Virus record (IMG/VR): IMGVR_UViG_3300046535_000238
Coordinates: 1-32,051 of that record
Direction: 5' to 3' (one strand)
DNA: 32,051 nt
DNA from: a virus
Part shown: piece by piece, positions 1 to 8,133 of the stretch
Numbering within the stretch: the stretch's first letter is position 1
Layout: each line of letters starts with the position of its first letter
The notes under the pieces: generated by a model
Seen by the model: only the letters and a program-made list of their open reading frames with translations
What the model was told of the DNA's origin: nothing
Database searches by the model: none
Program-made: the position numbers and the translations under genes

Positions 1-2084
1 CACCGCTCTCGACCGATCAGGGCCAGATCTCCTTCGCAGCTGGGACGTACTCCAGATACACCGTGTCCGGCGGTCACGCGAGCAGCCCGATCTCCTTCAC
101 CACCGGGGGCTTCACGGCCTTCTACGACAAGCGGATGCTCTACACCCGGACCGGTCTAGGGCCGATCACCCTCGTCCACATCCGCAGCGGCAGTCACGCC
201 GGATGGTACGTCCACCCCTACGGGCCGGGCGTGACCGACCGCAAGAAGGTGGCGCACTACACCTTCGGGCCGAGCGTCCTGATGTCCAGTCTGTCGGCGA
301 ACAAGCGGCCCGGCGAAGTGCTCCACCAGATGTACCTCGAAGGGACAGCTGTCGATCGCCCGGCGCAGCCGATCAGCGAGATGACGGTGGACTTCGACGA
401 CACCGTCGACAGCGACGGCAACGCATGGACCACGACGGATGCCATGAACGCCGTCAGCGCGGCGCTGGGAGACGACTACCTGAGCACGATCGGGCAGCTG
501 CTCCAGACCGGCGCGATCGACGTGGACATGGATCCCGATCTGGGGATGCACGCCTACAATCACTATGGCCGCGACAAGCACGCGACGTCGTTCGCCTCGA
601 ACAAGGTCATCTTCAGGCGGGCGGTCAACGTGGCCGACCAGCTGCGCAGGGTGTTCGACGATCCGCCCGTAGGGACGTTCGCAGAGGTCCTCGGGAACGA
701 GGACACGAGCGTCGCCCGCGTCACCCTTCTGGTCGATCGCCCGAGTCGCGAGATCAGCGTCCACGGCGACAGCGACAACATCGAGGAACTGGAGGCGCTC
801 GGGTCGGCGCAGCTGGAGCAGCGACTCCTCCACTCCGACACCATCGCGTTCCGGGTGGACACTCCGATCATCGGCGCTGAGGACCAGCTGGCCGGACTGT
901 ATCTGCCGGGCAGGCCGGGTTCGGCACGGGGGAACTACTGGCTCGGCGACATCGTCACCCTCGACACCGGCACGGGCGTCCACGACTTCGACAACGAGCA
1001 GGTCCGCATCTGGGCCATCACCTTCGAGTGGGACGCCGGGAACAATCTGAAGATCACCGTCGAGGTCGGCAGCGGATTCGGCGGGCTGCCCGCGATGGGC
1101 AGCGGCACGCACGACACGACCAGCGGGTTCGGGGGCTTCAACTCCGGCACGCTGCAAGGCACCTTCCAGGAGCTGTCGGAGAAGGACGAGGCCAGCGGCT
1201 ACGCCGGGCTGGATGAGAACGGCCACCTGTACCCGACGGAGATGTCCAGCCTGAACTGGAAGAACAGCGTCCGGGTGATCGACACCGCTGGCGGAACGCT
1301 GGCGTCTGACTTCGCAGCCGGGTCGGTCGTCGATGGCGTCACGCTGGCGGAGGGCGACGAGATCGCGCTGGCCGGGCAGACGTCGGCGCTGGAGAACGGC
1401 ATCCGCATCGTTCAGGCCACGGGCGCGCCGACGAGACGGCCGGACCTCGACTCGACGGAGGAGTTCGTCGGCACCGCGTTCATGGTCCGGGAGGGCGCAG
1501 CCTACTCGGCCACGATCTGGCGGGTCGAGAACTCGACGCCTCCCGTCGTTGACACCGACGCCATCGTGCTGTCGAACATCTTCAGCGTGTCGGGGCTGAT
1601 CGACCTGAACAACGCGGTGTTCGGCTTCCTCGATCACGGCAACCTCGGGGCGACCGAGACGTTCGACGTGAGCGCGGCGGGCTGGCACAAGGGAACGCTG
1701 AACGCGAACTGCGCGGCCACGTTCATCGGAGCGACGGTGGACCGCGTCGCCTCGATGGTCCTCGAACTCGTGCAGGAGTTCCCGGGCGGGCACAGCATCG
1801 ACTTCCCGAGCAGCCTGACGAACGAACTGTCGCTGGAGTCCTCGCTGGACACCGACTCCGGCTCCACGACGTACTACGTGTTCTTCAGTCACGACGGCGG
1901 GACGAACTGGATCGGCTTCATCATGGGCGGCGGCGCAGCTTCCGGCACGGCGGAGGGCGTTCCGCTGTTCATCGCCTCCGGAGAAGTGTTCACGATCCCG
2001 GCCAATCGGCAGGTGATGTACGCCATGACCATCGACAACGAGGGTACGCTAGTCGTAGACGGCTATCTGGTGCTGGTGGACTGA
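1..2084 (+). CDS. Minor tail protein, ReqiPepy6 Gp37-like (5' partial)
   Basis: The open frame runs back to the first bases of the window, so the GTG at 63 is probably internal and the gene starts upstream. The N-terminal half resembles the ReqiPepy6 Gp37-like siphoviral tail proteins, with a conserved VDFDDTVDS region, a helical stretch and a beta-rich domain ending near nucleotide 1075. The C-terminal half is modular: a linker with GYAGLDENGHLYP, then a tail-fibre module of the type VRVIDTAGGTL...DGVTLAEGD...LENGIRIV...GAPTRRPD seen in many phage adsorption proteins, and a terminal beta-rich region that begins WHKGTLNA. It probably sits at the distal tail and contacts the host surface. It overlaps the next start as TGATG. 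The tail role is well supported; the exact position in the tail is inferred. Confidence 0.85.
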   Translation, partial: PLSTDQGQISFAAGTYSRYTVSGGHASSPISFTTGGFTAFYDKRMLYTRTGLGPITLVHIRSGSHAGWYVHPYGPGVTDRKKVAHYTFGPSVLMSSLSANKRPGEVLHQMYLEGTAVDRPAQPISEMTVDFDDTVDSDGNAWTTTDAMNAVSAALGDDYLSTIGQLLQTGAIDVDMDPDLGMHAYNHYGRDKHATSFASNKVIFRRAVNVADQLRRVFDDPPVGTFAEVLGNEDTSVARVTLLVDRPSREISVHGDSDNIEELEALGSAQLEQRLLHSDTIAFRVDTPIIGAEDQLAGLYLPGRPGSARGNYWLGDIVTLDTGTGVHDFDNEQVRIWAITFEWDAGNNLKITVEVGSGFGGLPAMGSGTHDTTSGFGGFNSGTLQGTFQELSEKDEASGYAGLDENGHLYPTEMSSLNWKNSVRVIDTAGGTLASDFAAGSVVDGVTLAEGDEIALAGQTSALENGIRIVQATGAPTRRPDLDSTEEFVGTAFMVREGAAYSATIWRVENSTPPVVDTDAIVLSNIFSVSGLIDLNNAVFGFLDHGNLGATETFDVSAAGWHKGTLNANCAATFIGATVDRVASMVLELVQEFPGGHSIDFPSSLTNELSLESSLDTDSGSTTYYVFFSHDGGTNWIGFIMGGGAASGTAEGVPLFIASGEVFTIPANRQVMYAMTIDNEGTLVVDGYLVLVD

Positions 2085-3028
2085 TGTTCGGACTCGTGAT
2101 GATCGTCAAGGATGAGGCAGAGCGGATCGGGCCGTGCCTTGCATCGCTCCGCCCGGTGCTGCGGAACTGGACCGTCCTCGACACCGGCTCCACGGACGGC
2201 ACGCAGGACATCGTCCGGGCTGCGCTCGAAGGCATCCCCGGGAAGCTCTACGAGGATGAGTTCGTCAACTTCGGGTCGGCCCGGTCGCGCGCCTTCGCGC
2301 TCGCGCGCGGGACGGCGGACTGGCTGCTCGCCTCGGACGCGGACATGTTCTGGGAGATCGACGCCGACTGGAAGCCCGACATGTCGATGGACAGCTACAT
2401 GGTCGAGATGGGCAGCCCGCAGTTCAGTCATCGGCTGCCGCTCGTGCTGCGCGGCGACAGGCCGTGGAAGTCGGTCGGGGCCGTCCACGAATACACCTGT
2501 CTGGTGAACGGGCTGCTCGGCAAGCGGGAGTTCACCGACGCCGTCCGCGTGACGCATCCGGGCGCGAAGTGGTCCGAGGAGCGGGGCCGCTGGTATCTGG
2601 AGTTGCTCGCGCCGGGCGTCGCAGCTGGCGATCCGCGGGCCATCTTCTACGCGGCGCAGACGCACAAGGACCTCGGCGAACTGCCCGAGGCGATGGCGCT
2701 CTACGAACGCCGGGCGATGATGGGCGGCTGGGCCGAGGAAGCGGCTGTCGCAGCGTACCGGGCAGCCTCGCTGGAGCCGGACTGGCGGGTCCGCATCCTG
2801 CGTCTGCTGGGCGCATGGGAGATGCGGCCGACGCGACTGGAGCCGCTCTACGACGCAGTCGCGGCGCTGAACGATCACGAGGCGTTCCAGACGGCGCACC
2901 GGCTGGCGTCCATCAAGATCGAGCCGTGCACCGACGTCCTCTTCGTCCACGGCGACGTCTGGAAGTGGGGCCTCCGGGCCGAACGTGATCGTGCCGCAGC
3001 TGGCATCGCAATGGAGGAGGCTGCCTGA
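2084..3028 (+). CDS. Family 2-like glycosyltransferase with TPR-like C-terminus
   Basis: A 314-residue protein with a GT-A nucleotide-sugar-binding start ([10 protein letters not shown], then [10 protein letters not shown] at residues 31-40) and a DAD metal-binding motif at 85-87 in [10 protein letters not shown], as in GT2 enzymes. After about residue 210 there are helical repeats resembling TPRs ([21 protein letters not shown]). It should transfer a sugar from an activated donor in the host cytoplasm. Its place between a tail protein and a collagen-like fibre, overlapping both by TGATG, suggests that it glycosylates virion tail proteins, as reported for glycosyltransferases in several actinophages. 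The acceptor is inferred; a role in DNA modification is less likely from position. Confidence 0.85.
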   Translation: MFGLVMIVKDEAERIGPCLASLRPVLRNWTVLDTGSTDGTQDIVRAALEGIPGKLYEDEFVNFGSARSRAFALARGTADWLLASDADMFWEIDADWKPDMSMDSYMVEMGSPQFSHRLPLVLRGDRPWKSVGAVHEYTCLVNGLLGKREFTDAVRVTHPGAKWSEERGRWYLELLAPGVAAGDPRAIFYAAQTHKDLGELPEAMALYERRAMMGGWAEEAAVAAYRAASLEPDWRVRILRLLGAWEMRPTRLEPLYDAVAALNDHEAFQTAHRLASIKIEPCTDVLFVHGDVWKWGLRAERDRAAAGIAMEEAA

Positions 3029-3957
3029 TGGCAACCGGTTCGGGCATCACGCTGAAGGAATCGGCTGCCAGCGACATCGCGACCCCTGCTTCCGGGAAGG
3101 GCACGCTGTTCATCGACTCGTCGGGGCACGTCCCGTCCTATAAGGACGACGGCGGCACGGCGCACTCCCTCGTCGGGGCGACGGGCGCGACCGGGGCGAC
3201 AGGCTCTGCGGGGTCCGCTGGCGCAACCGGCGCGACCGGTGCCACCGGGGCCACGGGCGCGGGGACGACGGGCGCAGCGGGCGCGACAGGGGCAACAGGG
3301 GCCACGGGCGCAACGGGCAGCGGCGGCAGCGGCGTCACGGTTCAGTTCCCGGCGCTGAAGCCGGGCACGCCGACCTACGATCACGCCGGGGCGTCCATCC
3401 ACACCGACTTCGCCGCGTACTCGACGCAGGGATCGTTCGCTCTTGCGAACTGCATGACGCAGGGCGATCACTGGAACGGGTCGTCGCTGGAGATGCAGTT
3501 CAGCGCGCAGATGGGCGGCATCTACGTCCCTCACTCGAACACCGACTTCGACTTCACGGTCGGCGGCATCGGGACGGAGATGCCACCGGGCCAGTCGTAC
3601 ATGGTCGGCATCGGCGGCCTGAACTCCAGCGGGACCGGCGTCATCGTCGTCGCGTACACCGACAATAACGTCTACATCGCCAGCTGCACCGCGTACGTCT
3701 ACGGCGCGCAGAGCGACAGCTGGTCAGGCTTCGGCAACATCGGCGGATCGCAGGGCGGACATCACTGGCTTCGCCTGAAGCGGGTCGGCTCGACATGGAC
3801 CGGCTACGCCAGCCGCAGCGGGCGCGTCTGGGACAAGACGTTCAGCACCCGGTCGGACTCCATCACGGTGGACCGGCTCGCGGTCGGCATCCTGTTCCTC
3901 GGGGCAACGTCCTACATGGGCCGCATCTGGCACGACTACTTCCAAGTCGACGTCTAG
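3028..3957 (+). CDS. Collagen-like tail fibre protein
   Basis: A 309-residue protein. Residues 1-49 form a short N-terminal module ([20 protein letters not shown]) common at the start of phage fibres. Residues 50-100 are Gly-X-Thr/Ala triplets, predicted to form a trimeric collagen-like rod. The remainder is a beta-rich globular domain resembling concanavalin-like receptor-binding heads ([32 protein letters not shown]). It probably trimerises and contacts the host. The abundant Thr residues in the triplets are plausible O-glycosylation sites for the adjacent glycosyltransferase. Fibre identity is strong; the receptor is unknown. Confidence 0.87.
   Translation: MATGSGITLKESAASDIATPASGKGTLFIDSSGHVPSYKDDGGTAHSLVGATGATGATGSAGSAGATGATGATGATGAGTTGAAGATGATGATGATGSGGSGVTVQFPALKPGTPTYDHAGASIHTDFAAYSTQGSFALANCMTQGDHWNGSSLEMQFSAQMGGIYVPHSNTDFDFTVGGIGTEMPPGQSYMVGIGGLNSSGTGVIVVAYTDNNVYIASCTAYVYGAQSDSWSGFGNIGGSQGGHHWLRLKRVGSTWTGYASRSGRVWDKTFSTRSDSITVDRLAVGILFLGATSYMGRIWHDYFQVDV
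3175..3330 (+). repeat. Collagen-triplet coding repeat
   Basis: Degenerate 9-base direct repeats (variants of GGCGCGACC, GGGGCCACG and GGGGCGACA) encode the Gly-X-Thr/Ala rod of the fibre gene. Such tracts change length by slippage or recombination. The synonymous variation between units suggests that the tract is old or selected against perfect repetition. Confidence 0.85.
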
Positions 3958-3966
3958 GAGGAGAAC

Positions 3967-4170
3967 ATGCCGTTCCCGAAGAAGAAGGAACCCGACATGA
4001 CGCCCGATCGCGAGGTGATCGGCGAGGTCACGCTGAAGGTGCGGTTCGAGACGCAGACCGGCCACGAGGACGCGGGCAACGTGCCCGACGAGGCGACCTT
4101 CGCCGACGCCATCCAGAAGGCCACTCTGGAGATCTGGCCGCACGTCGTTACGGTCGTCGAGTCGGTGTAG
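3967..4170 (+). CDS. Small hypothetical protein after tail fibre
   Basis: A 67-residue acidic, beta-leaning protein (MPFPKKKEPDMTP... ending HVVTVVESV). A strong ribosome site, AGGAGG, lies 5 bases upstream of the ATG. No family is recognised. It lies between the fibre gene and the membrane-protein/lysis cluster, so it may be a fibre accessory or a tail-end protein, but nothing in the sequence fixes this. Confidence 0.72.
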   Translation: MPFPKKKEPDMTPDREVIGEVTLKVRFETQTGHEDAGNVPDEATFADAIQKATLEIWPHVVTVVESV

Positions 4171-4197
4171 CATGACCTCCCAGCGCGCGAGGAAGGC

Positions 4198-4311
4198 ATG
4201 AACGTGGCCGAACTCCTAGCTGGAGTCTTCATCGGGTTGCCGCTGGGCTGGTACCTCAACGAATTCTTCCGATCCGTGGTGCCAGTCTTGATCCGGCATG
4301 GCCGGAGATGA
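4198..4311 (+). CDS. 37-residue single-pass membrane microprotein
   Basis: The short frame encodes MNVAELLAGVFIGLPLGWYL followed by a short polar tail ending RHGRR. A GAGG ribosome site sits 5 bases before the ATG. One predicted membrane helix spans residues 4-20, followed by a basic end. It overlaps the next gene by 14 bases. Its position in the lysis region makes a holin-accessory or membrane role possible, but this is inference and the frame is short. Confidence 0.5.
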   Translation: MNVAELLAGVFIGLPLGWYLNEFFRSVVPVLIRHGRR

Positions 4312-4549
4312 TCGAGACGGCGCAAGGCCGGACGCAGCGGAGGAACGGCTCCTTCGCCGACTCCGGTTGATCGCTGGAGTAGTGATCCTGCTGATGATCG
4401 TTCTGCTGGTCACGGCGGACACGCTGGGCAGGCTTCTGGTCAGCCCCGACTTCCATGCCAGCGAACTGATCCTCGGAACGCTGATCGGCGCGCTGCTCCT
4501 CCTGCTCGGGATCGAGACCGTGAACCGGCTGCCGGGCGTGAAGAAGTGA
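4298..4549 (+). CDS. Two-helix membrane protein, possible holin-type
   Basis: An 83-residue protein with a charged N-terminus (AGDDRDGARPDAAEERLLRR), then two hydrophobic helices at about residues 24-42 and 55-74 and a short basic end. The two-helix, small, basic-tailed layout fits class II holins, and the gene is in the cluster that leads to the endolysin candidate. It overlaps its neighbours on both sides. A general membrane function cannot be excluded. Confidence 0.7.
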   Translation: MAGDDRDGARPDAAEERLLRRLRLIAGVVILLMIVLLVTADTLGRLLVSPDFHASELILGTLIGALLLLLGIETVNRLPGVKK

Positions 4550-4860
4550 TCGCTCCGCAGATCCTCATCCTCGTCTCGTTCCTGTCTCTGACGTGGGGTC
4601 TGTACCTCGCGGCAGCTGTGGCCGACTACGTCAGGCTCCGACGCGGCAAGGACCGTCGTAGAGGCGAGGGCGTCCGGGCGCTGCGCCGGGTGATCGTCGC
4701 GTTCTGCCTGTTCATGCTCCCGTTCAGCTTCTTCCTCCGAACGGGCGTGGTGCTGGCCGGGTTCGGAGACGCGGTCGGAGGCCAGATCGTGTTCTTCAGC
4801 TTCGCCGGGACCAACGTCCTCGGATCCATCCTCTGCCTCGCCTCGCTGCGGTACGACTGA
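4546..4860 (+). CDS. Three-helix membrane protein
   Basis: A 104-residue protein that starts at a GTG overlapping the previous stop. Hydrophobic segments fall at about residues 5-25, 48-68 and 80-98, with a basic cytoplasmic loop RLRRGKDRRRGEG between the first two. No family is recognised. It is translationally coupled to its neighbours in a run of four membrane proteins before the endolysin candidate. Roles could include lysis timing, a holin/antiholin pair or superinfection exclusion; none is shown directly. Confidence 0.7.
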   Translation: MIAPQILILVSFLSLTWGLYLAAAVADYVRLRRGKDRRRGEGVRALRRVIVAFCLFMLPFSFFLRTGVVLAGFGDAVGGQIVFFSFAGTNVLGSILCLASLRYD

Positions 4861-5147
4861 TGGAATGGTACGACGTCGCCAGCTTCTTGATCCGGGCATC
4901 CAACGCGGCGCTCTGGCTGGTCATCGGCATCCACGCCTTCCGCTGGAACAAGCCGTTGTCGCGGTTCGGCCGCAGGATCGTCTGGACGGTCATCGCGATC
5001 GGCATGATCGTGCTGGCCGTGGGCGGTCTGGTCCCGATGGGAATCATCAGCGGGCAGTTCGCTCGGGTGATGTATACGGCCTTCACCGCCTACGCGGCCA
5101 TCGTCGCGCTGGCGCTGCTCTCGACGGAGACGAGGGACCTCATATGA
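4860..5147 (+). CDS. Three-helix membrane protein
   Basis: A 95-residue protein whose ATG overlaps the preceding stop as TGATG. Hydrophobic segments are at about residues 8-24, 41-60 and 70-88, with the basic loop RWNKPLSRFGRR. It resembles the preceding protein in length and topology, so the two may be distant paralogues or partners. Function unknown; a lysis-module membrane role is inferred from location. Confidence 0.68.
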   Translation: MEWYDVASFLIRASNAALWLVIGIHAFRWNKPLSRFGRRIVWTVIAIGMIVLAVGGLVPMGIISGQFARVMYTAFTAYAAIVALALLSTETRDLI

Positions 5148-5178
5148 TCGCTTGCCCGAATGAGGTACGCTGACGGCG

Positions 5179-6009
5179 ATGCCATTCCATCGTCCGGCAC
5201 CGATCAATCAGTTCTACCGGCTCGACTACGACGAGGTCCACGACCGCTACGTCAAGACGACGCCGTGGAACAACGTCGTCAACGGCCACGACTTCGACGG
5301 TGAGAACTGCATGGCGGCGGAGGGCGCGGTCGCGCTCGACGCTCATACCAGCGGGCGGATCACCACGTCACCAGCTGGGATCAGGAACTGGCAGTCGGAC
5401 TTCAGCGGCGGCATCGGCGTCGATGACGTGCAGGACGCGTGGAACCGTCACTTCGGTCAGGTGCTCTGGACTCCCCGAGGGTTCAGCTGGGCCGACACCC
5501 TCTACGCCGTCCGCCAGCGGCGGCACGTCGCCATCGCGGTGGACTATCGCAACTATGACTTCCCGCTCCAGACACCGCACGCCTTCGATCACGCGCTGGG
5601 GATCGACGCCTACCGAAGCAGCGACGGCGAGATCCTCGTCTTCGACTCGCTCGGATCCAACCCGCGCTGGCTGCCGCAGTCAACCGTCCGCAAGGCGGCG
5701 GAGGCGCTGGCGATCAAGCAGGGCGTCGGCACCGGCAACCTGTTCGTCGGCATCACCGCCATCCGGCCGCTGATCGGCATCAGTCGCTACCGGGTGACGA
5801 TCACCGGGCGCATCACGCTGCACACGAAGCCGGGCGTTCCGCTGGCACCGGCAGCTGGGACCGTCTCTCTGGCGACGTACATCTGCGATCGCTCGAAGAT
5901 CGACGGGTGGTGGTGGTACCAGATCATCAGCAAGGCCGACGGGAGCAAGACGGCGAACGCTGGCAAGTGGCTCACGCCGAACCGATACGTGAAGGCGACG
6001 CCGGTATGA
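5179..6009 (+). CDS. Putative endolysin: cysteine peptidase plus SH3-like domain
   Basis: A 276-residue protein. The N-terminal domain has the order of a C39/NlpC-like cysteine peptidase: Cys44 in GENCMAAEGA at the start of a helix, His138 in HAFDHALGID, and Asp156 in LVFDSLG. Residues 201-276 form a beta-rich C-terminal domain (ITGRITLHTKPGV...DGWWWYQI...GKWLTPNRYV) that resembles an SH3-like wall-binding domain. The combination, beside a holin candidate and membrane proteins, indicates a peptidoglycan-cleaving endolysin. No signal peptide is visible, so export would need the holin. The bond cleaved is not known. The ribosome site is weak; the ATG was chosen as the first in frame. Confidence 0.72.
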   Translation: MPFHRPAPINQFYRLDYDEVHDRYVKTTPWNNVVNGHDFDGENCMAAEGAVALDAHTSGRITTSPAGIRNWQSDFSGGIGVDDVQDAWNRHFGQVLWTPRGFSWADTLYAVRQRRHVAIAVDYRNYDFPLQTPHAFDHALGIDAYRSSDGEILVFDSLGSNPRWLPQSTVRKAAEALAIKQGVGTGNLFVGITAIRPLIGISRYRVTITGRITLHTKPGVPLAPAAGTVSLATYICDRSKIDGWWWYQIISKADGSKTANAGKWLTPNRYVKATPV

Positions 6010-6167
6010 CGATCGACGACTACTTCGACGACCAGCCCGACGACGGGCCGGGCGGCGATCTGGGCAAGGACCCGGAGACCGCCCCGAAAGCGGATCCGGG
6101 CGGCAAGGTGCCCGCGCCGGGCGAAGGACCCTCACGGGACGCCACAGAAGCGGAGGAGAACACCTAG
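6006..6167 (+). CDS. 53-residue acidic hypothetical protein
   Basis: The ATG overlaps the endolysin stop as ATGA. The protein is very acidic at the start (MTIDDYFDDQPDDGPGGDLGKD) and then Pro/Gly/Lys-rich, and is probably disordered. A longer reading of the same frame exists upstream, but it would lie inside the endolysin gene, so the overlapping ATG is preferred. No function is recognised; translational coupling with the endolysin and holin is the only clue. Confidence 0.6.
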   Translation: MTIDDYFDDQPDDGPGGDLGKDPETAPKADPGGKVPAPGEGPSRDATEAEENT

Positions 6168-6416
6168 ATGCAGCAGAACAGCGGCGGTGTCGGCGCGGCG
6201 CTGACCGACGGCACCGGAGTCAGCAGGTTCACCGGGTCGAAGGTCATCAAGGACTTCGTCGCCGACTTCCTCATCAGCGCAGCTGCCGCTCTGGCGACAG
6301 TCAACATCACCGGCCTCCAGACGGTCGTGGACACCCCGCAGATCGCGGCCTTCGCGGTCGCGGGCGCGGCCATCCACGCGGGCTACCGCGCAGTCCTGAA
6401 GTGGGCGACGTCCTGA
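6168..6416 (+). CDS. Putative holin
   Basis: An 82-residue protein starting immediately after the preceding stop; GGAGG lies 9 bases upstream. A polar N-terminus leads to a helix KVIKDFVADFLISAAAALATV and a second hydrophobic stretch near residues 61-73 (AAFAVAGAAIHAG), ending in a short basic tail. The FVADFLISAAAALATVNITG...AVAGAA pattern resembles the small holins that follow endolysins in actinophages. It would form pores that release the endolysin. Probably the last gene of the late operon, since hairpins follow. Confidence 0.68.
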   Translation: MQQNSGGVGAALTDGTGVSRFTGSKVIKDFVADFLISAAAALATVNITGLQTVVDTPQIAAFAVAGAAIHAGYRAVLKWATS

Positions 6417-6422
6417 ACGTCT

Positions 6423-6485
6423 GACGCCTCGGGCGTCGTCCCCTCCCGGCCCGCCCCTCCGTTGACTTGTCCGGTCGGGCGGGCC
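6423..6485 (+). terminator. Tandem hairpins ending the lysis/late operon
   Basis: Just after the holin stop there is a perfect 6-bp stem, GACGCC/GGCGTC (6423-6437), and then a perfect 9-bp stem, GGCCCGCCC (6448-6456) with GGGCGGGCC (6477-6485), followed by a weakly T-rich ATTCCTT. A new promoter begins about 15 bases later, which fits a transcription boundary. Confidence 0.7.
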
Positions 6486-6500
6486 ATTCCTTCGCCCGTT

Positions 6501-6541
6501 CAAACTAGGGGCTTTACAACCTAGACGCCGACTGCTAGGAT
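6501..6541 (+). promoter_or_regulatory. Early promoter copy 1
   Basis: Contains AACTAGGGGC directly upstream of a -35-like TTTACA (6513-6518), a 17-base spacer and TAGGAT (6536-6541) preceded by TGC (extended -10). Four related copies occur in the window at equal or near-equal spacing. A GGTAC-GCC-GGTAC direct repeat follows at 6545-6557. Confidence 0.75.
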
Positions 6542-6582
6542 TGCGGTACGCCGGTACTCCGGCAGCAGGAACAGGAGGCATC

Positions 6583-6657
6583 GTGAAGGATCACCAGCAT
6601 CGTCCCAGCCGGTTCCACCCGGCGCGCTGCGCAACGTGCGCGGCGAGGATCAAGTAG
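6583..6657 (+). CDS. 24-residue CxxC peptide
   Basis: A GTG start 2 bases after ACAGGAGGCA (6571-6580) opens a frame encoding MKDHQHRPSRFHPARCATCA and a short basic end. It carries one CxxC pair and several His, so it is half of a zinc-binding site. It ends immediately before the ATG of the next gene. It is either a true microprotein or a leader peptide coupling translation to the next gene. Confidence 0.5.
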   Translation: MKDHQHRPSRFHPARCATCAARIK

Positions 6658-7182
6658 ATGGCCGTCGCCATCGACCCGAAGGCCGGTGCCAAAGCGGCCC
6701 GCGCCATCATCGCCGCTCACGAAGCGGGGATGCACGATCGCAAGGCATCCGACGCCTGTCGGCTCTGCAAGAAGGAACAGGAGGCATCCATCATGGCGAA
6801 GTCACCGACAACGTGTGCCGCGTGCGGCGGCACCTACGACGGCACCCCGTCCGGCATGGTCAAGCACGACAAGACGGCGAAGCATCTCGCCGGGCTGGCG
6901 ACTCTGGAGGCCGACGCCACGGTCGCGCAGGCCACGATCGCCGAAGTGGCAGCTGCCACGAAGGACGAGATCAACGCCGACCTCGTCGCGGCCGACACGT
7001 CGCTCGCCGGGGCGCTGTCCCAGCTGATCGACTCGAAGGAGCAGGATCTGGCCCGGCGTCAGGTCGATCACAAGTGGCGGGTCGCCAATCGGCCCGATCA
7101 GGCCGACGCCTACGAGGCCGACAAGGTCACGCCGCTGAAGGTCGAGATCCAGCTGCTCCGGGACGTGCGCAAGGCGCTCTAA
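6658..7182 (+). CDS. Two-CxxC zinc-ribbon-like protein with possible nested start
   Basis: A 174-residue protein with CRLC at residues 34-37 and CAAC at 52-55, then HDKTAKHLAGL and a long, mostly helical, acidic C-terminal part, probably coiled coil. The copy of ACAGGAGGCA at 6777-6786 lies inside the frame, 6 bases before an in-frame ATG at 6793, so a 129-residue form beginning MAKSPTTCAACGG is likely also, or instead, made. The region from CAACGG to the His residues resembles a C2H2-type finger. Function unknown; probably an early nucleic-acid-binding protein. Confidence 0.72.
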   Translation: MAVAIDPKAGAKAARAIIAAHEAGMHDRKASDACRLCKKEQEASIMAKSPTTCAACGGTYDGTPSGMVKHDKTAKHLAGLATLEADATVAQATIAEVAAATKDEINADLVAADTSLAGALSQLIDSKEQDLARRQVDHKWRVANRPDQADAYEADKVTPLKVEIQLLRDVRKAL

Positions 7183-7188
7183 CCGGAG

Positions 7189-7239
7189 GCGCGCCCTACC
7201 GGCGCGCGGTGCCCATCCCATTCCGAGCGGCTGGGCACC
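7189..7239 (+). terminator. Two consecutive perfect inverted repeats
   Basis: GCGCGCC (7189-7195) pairs with GGCGCGC (7201-7207) across 5 bases. Then GGTGCCCA (7208-7215) pairs with TGGGCACC (7232-7239) across 16 bases. They fill most of the gap between two genes and have no T tract, so they may be a terminator or attenuator, or an mRNA processing or stability structure. Confidence 0.5.
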
Positions 7240-7276
7240 GCAGGCCGGTTGGCCGATCAGAGACAGGAGGCACATC

Positions 7277-7894
7277 GTGTCACAGGCAAGGGTCTATCAG
7301 CAGCGGTTCGCGGCCCGTCAGGGCGCGACGCTCAGCTGCGAGAAGTGCGGTCGGGACATCCCGAAGGGTCAGACCTACCGCTCCTTCAAGGTCGGGTTCC
7401 GCAGTCGCTACGATCACAAGCGATGCCTCCGGGCGGAGTGCGCTCCGCGGATGTCGGAGCTGGAGTCCTCGAAGCTGTCCGGGGTCTACTCGGCGATCGA
7501 GGGAGCGGAGGACGATCTTCACGCGCTGGCTCCCGGGGACAACGCCGACGACATCAACTCCGCGGTGCAGGGCGCGGCGGACGGCATCCGAGAGGTCGCG
7601 TCGGAGTACGACGAGGCCGCGGACGCGATGGGCGATGCCGGGGAGGAGAACCGGGAGCGATCCAGCACGCTGGAGTCGGCTGCCGACGAACTGGAGGGCT
7701 TCGAAGCCAGCGAGAACGAGCCGGACTTCGACGGCTGCGACAACCCGGCGCACGACGATGAGCCGCCGGAGGGCACCGACGCCATCGAGCGCGGGTCCGA
7801 CGACTGCGAGGACTGCCGCCAGATCAAGGAGTCGTGGTGGGACGAGATGATCGGCGAGGCCGAAGCGGCGCTGGCCGACGTGGAGCTGCCGTGA
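7277..7894 (+). CDS. Zinc-ribbon protein with long helical acidic tail
   Basis: A 205-residue protein with a GTG start 4 bases after ACAGGAGGCA (7263-7272). Residues 20-60 hold CEKCGRDIPKG and, further on, DHKRCLRAEC, a four-cysteine ribbon similar to those in actinophage hypothetical proteins. The remainder is acidic and helical, with a second cysteine set near the end (CDNPAHDD, CEDCRQIKESWWDEM). It probably binds nucleic acid or a host protein; the target is unknown. It overlaps the next gene as GTGA. Confidence 0.75.
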   Translation: MSQARVYQQRFAARQGATLSCEKCGRDIPKGQTYRSFKVGFRSRYDHKRCLRAECAPRMSELESSKLSGVYSAIEGAEDDLHALAPGDNADDINSAVQGAADGIREVASEYDEAADAMGDAGEENRERSSTLESAADELEGFEASENEPDFDGCDNPAHDDEPPEGTDAIERGSDDCEDCRQIKESWWDEMIGEAEAALADVELP

Positions 7895-8133
7895 GCAAGA
7901 TGGACACGCACGCCACGTCTCCCCGGTACGCCGAACGGCGGCGCAACCGGCAGGCGATGCTCCGTCGGGCGGAGAAGGATCCCCGGCGCTCTAGAACGTC
8001 CCGTGGCGCTGACTCGCAGCTGCGATCGTGCCCGTGGTGCGGACACGGGCTGTCGGCTCGCTACCGGACGCCCGGCGCAGTCCACCTTCGGCGCAACCGT
8101 CGTCCGCCGGAAGTCTGCGGGTGGACGCCGTGA
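7891..8133 (+). CDS. Basic zinc-ribbon-like protein
   Basis: An 80-residue protein starting at the GTG that overlaps the previous stop. It has a very basic N-terminal half (RYAERRRNRQAMLRRAEKDPRRS) and then CPWCGHGL and a late Cys in EVCGW. The charge and CPWC motif suggest DNA or RNA contact. A longer upstream extension of the frame lies inside the preceding gene and is disfavoured. Function not recognised. Confidence 0.65.
   Translation: MSKMDTHATSPRYAERRRNRQAMLRRAEKDPRRSRTSRGADSQLRSCPWCGHGLSARYRTPGAVHLRRNRRPPEVCGWTP

Noticed and set aside
156-1892. Long minus-strand open frame opposite the tail protein (578 residues)
   Set aside because: Its composition is Arg/Val/Asp-rich as expected from the complement of GC-rich coding DNA, no family pattern is visible, and the + strand frame encodes a recognisable tail protein.
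3175-3330. Repeat array considered as CRISPR
   Set aside because: The repeats are 9-base, in frame and encode Gly-X-Thr triplets; there are no spacers.
5148-5178. TTGCCC and TACGCT before the endolysin gene as a promoter
   Set aside because: The spacing is too short and the ACTAGGGGC element is missing; only a similarity of TACGCT to other boxes remains.
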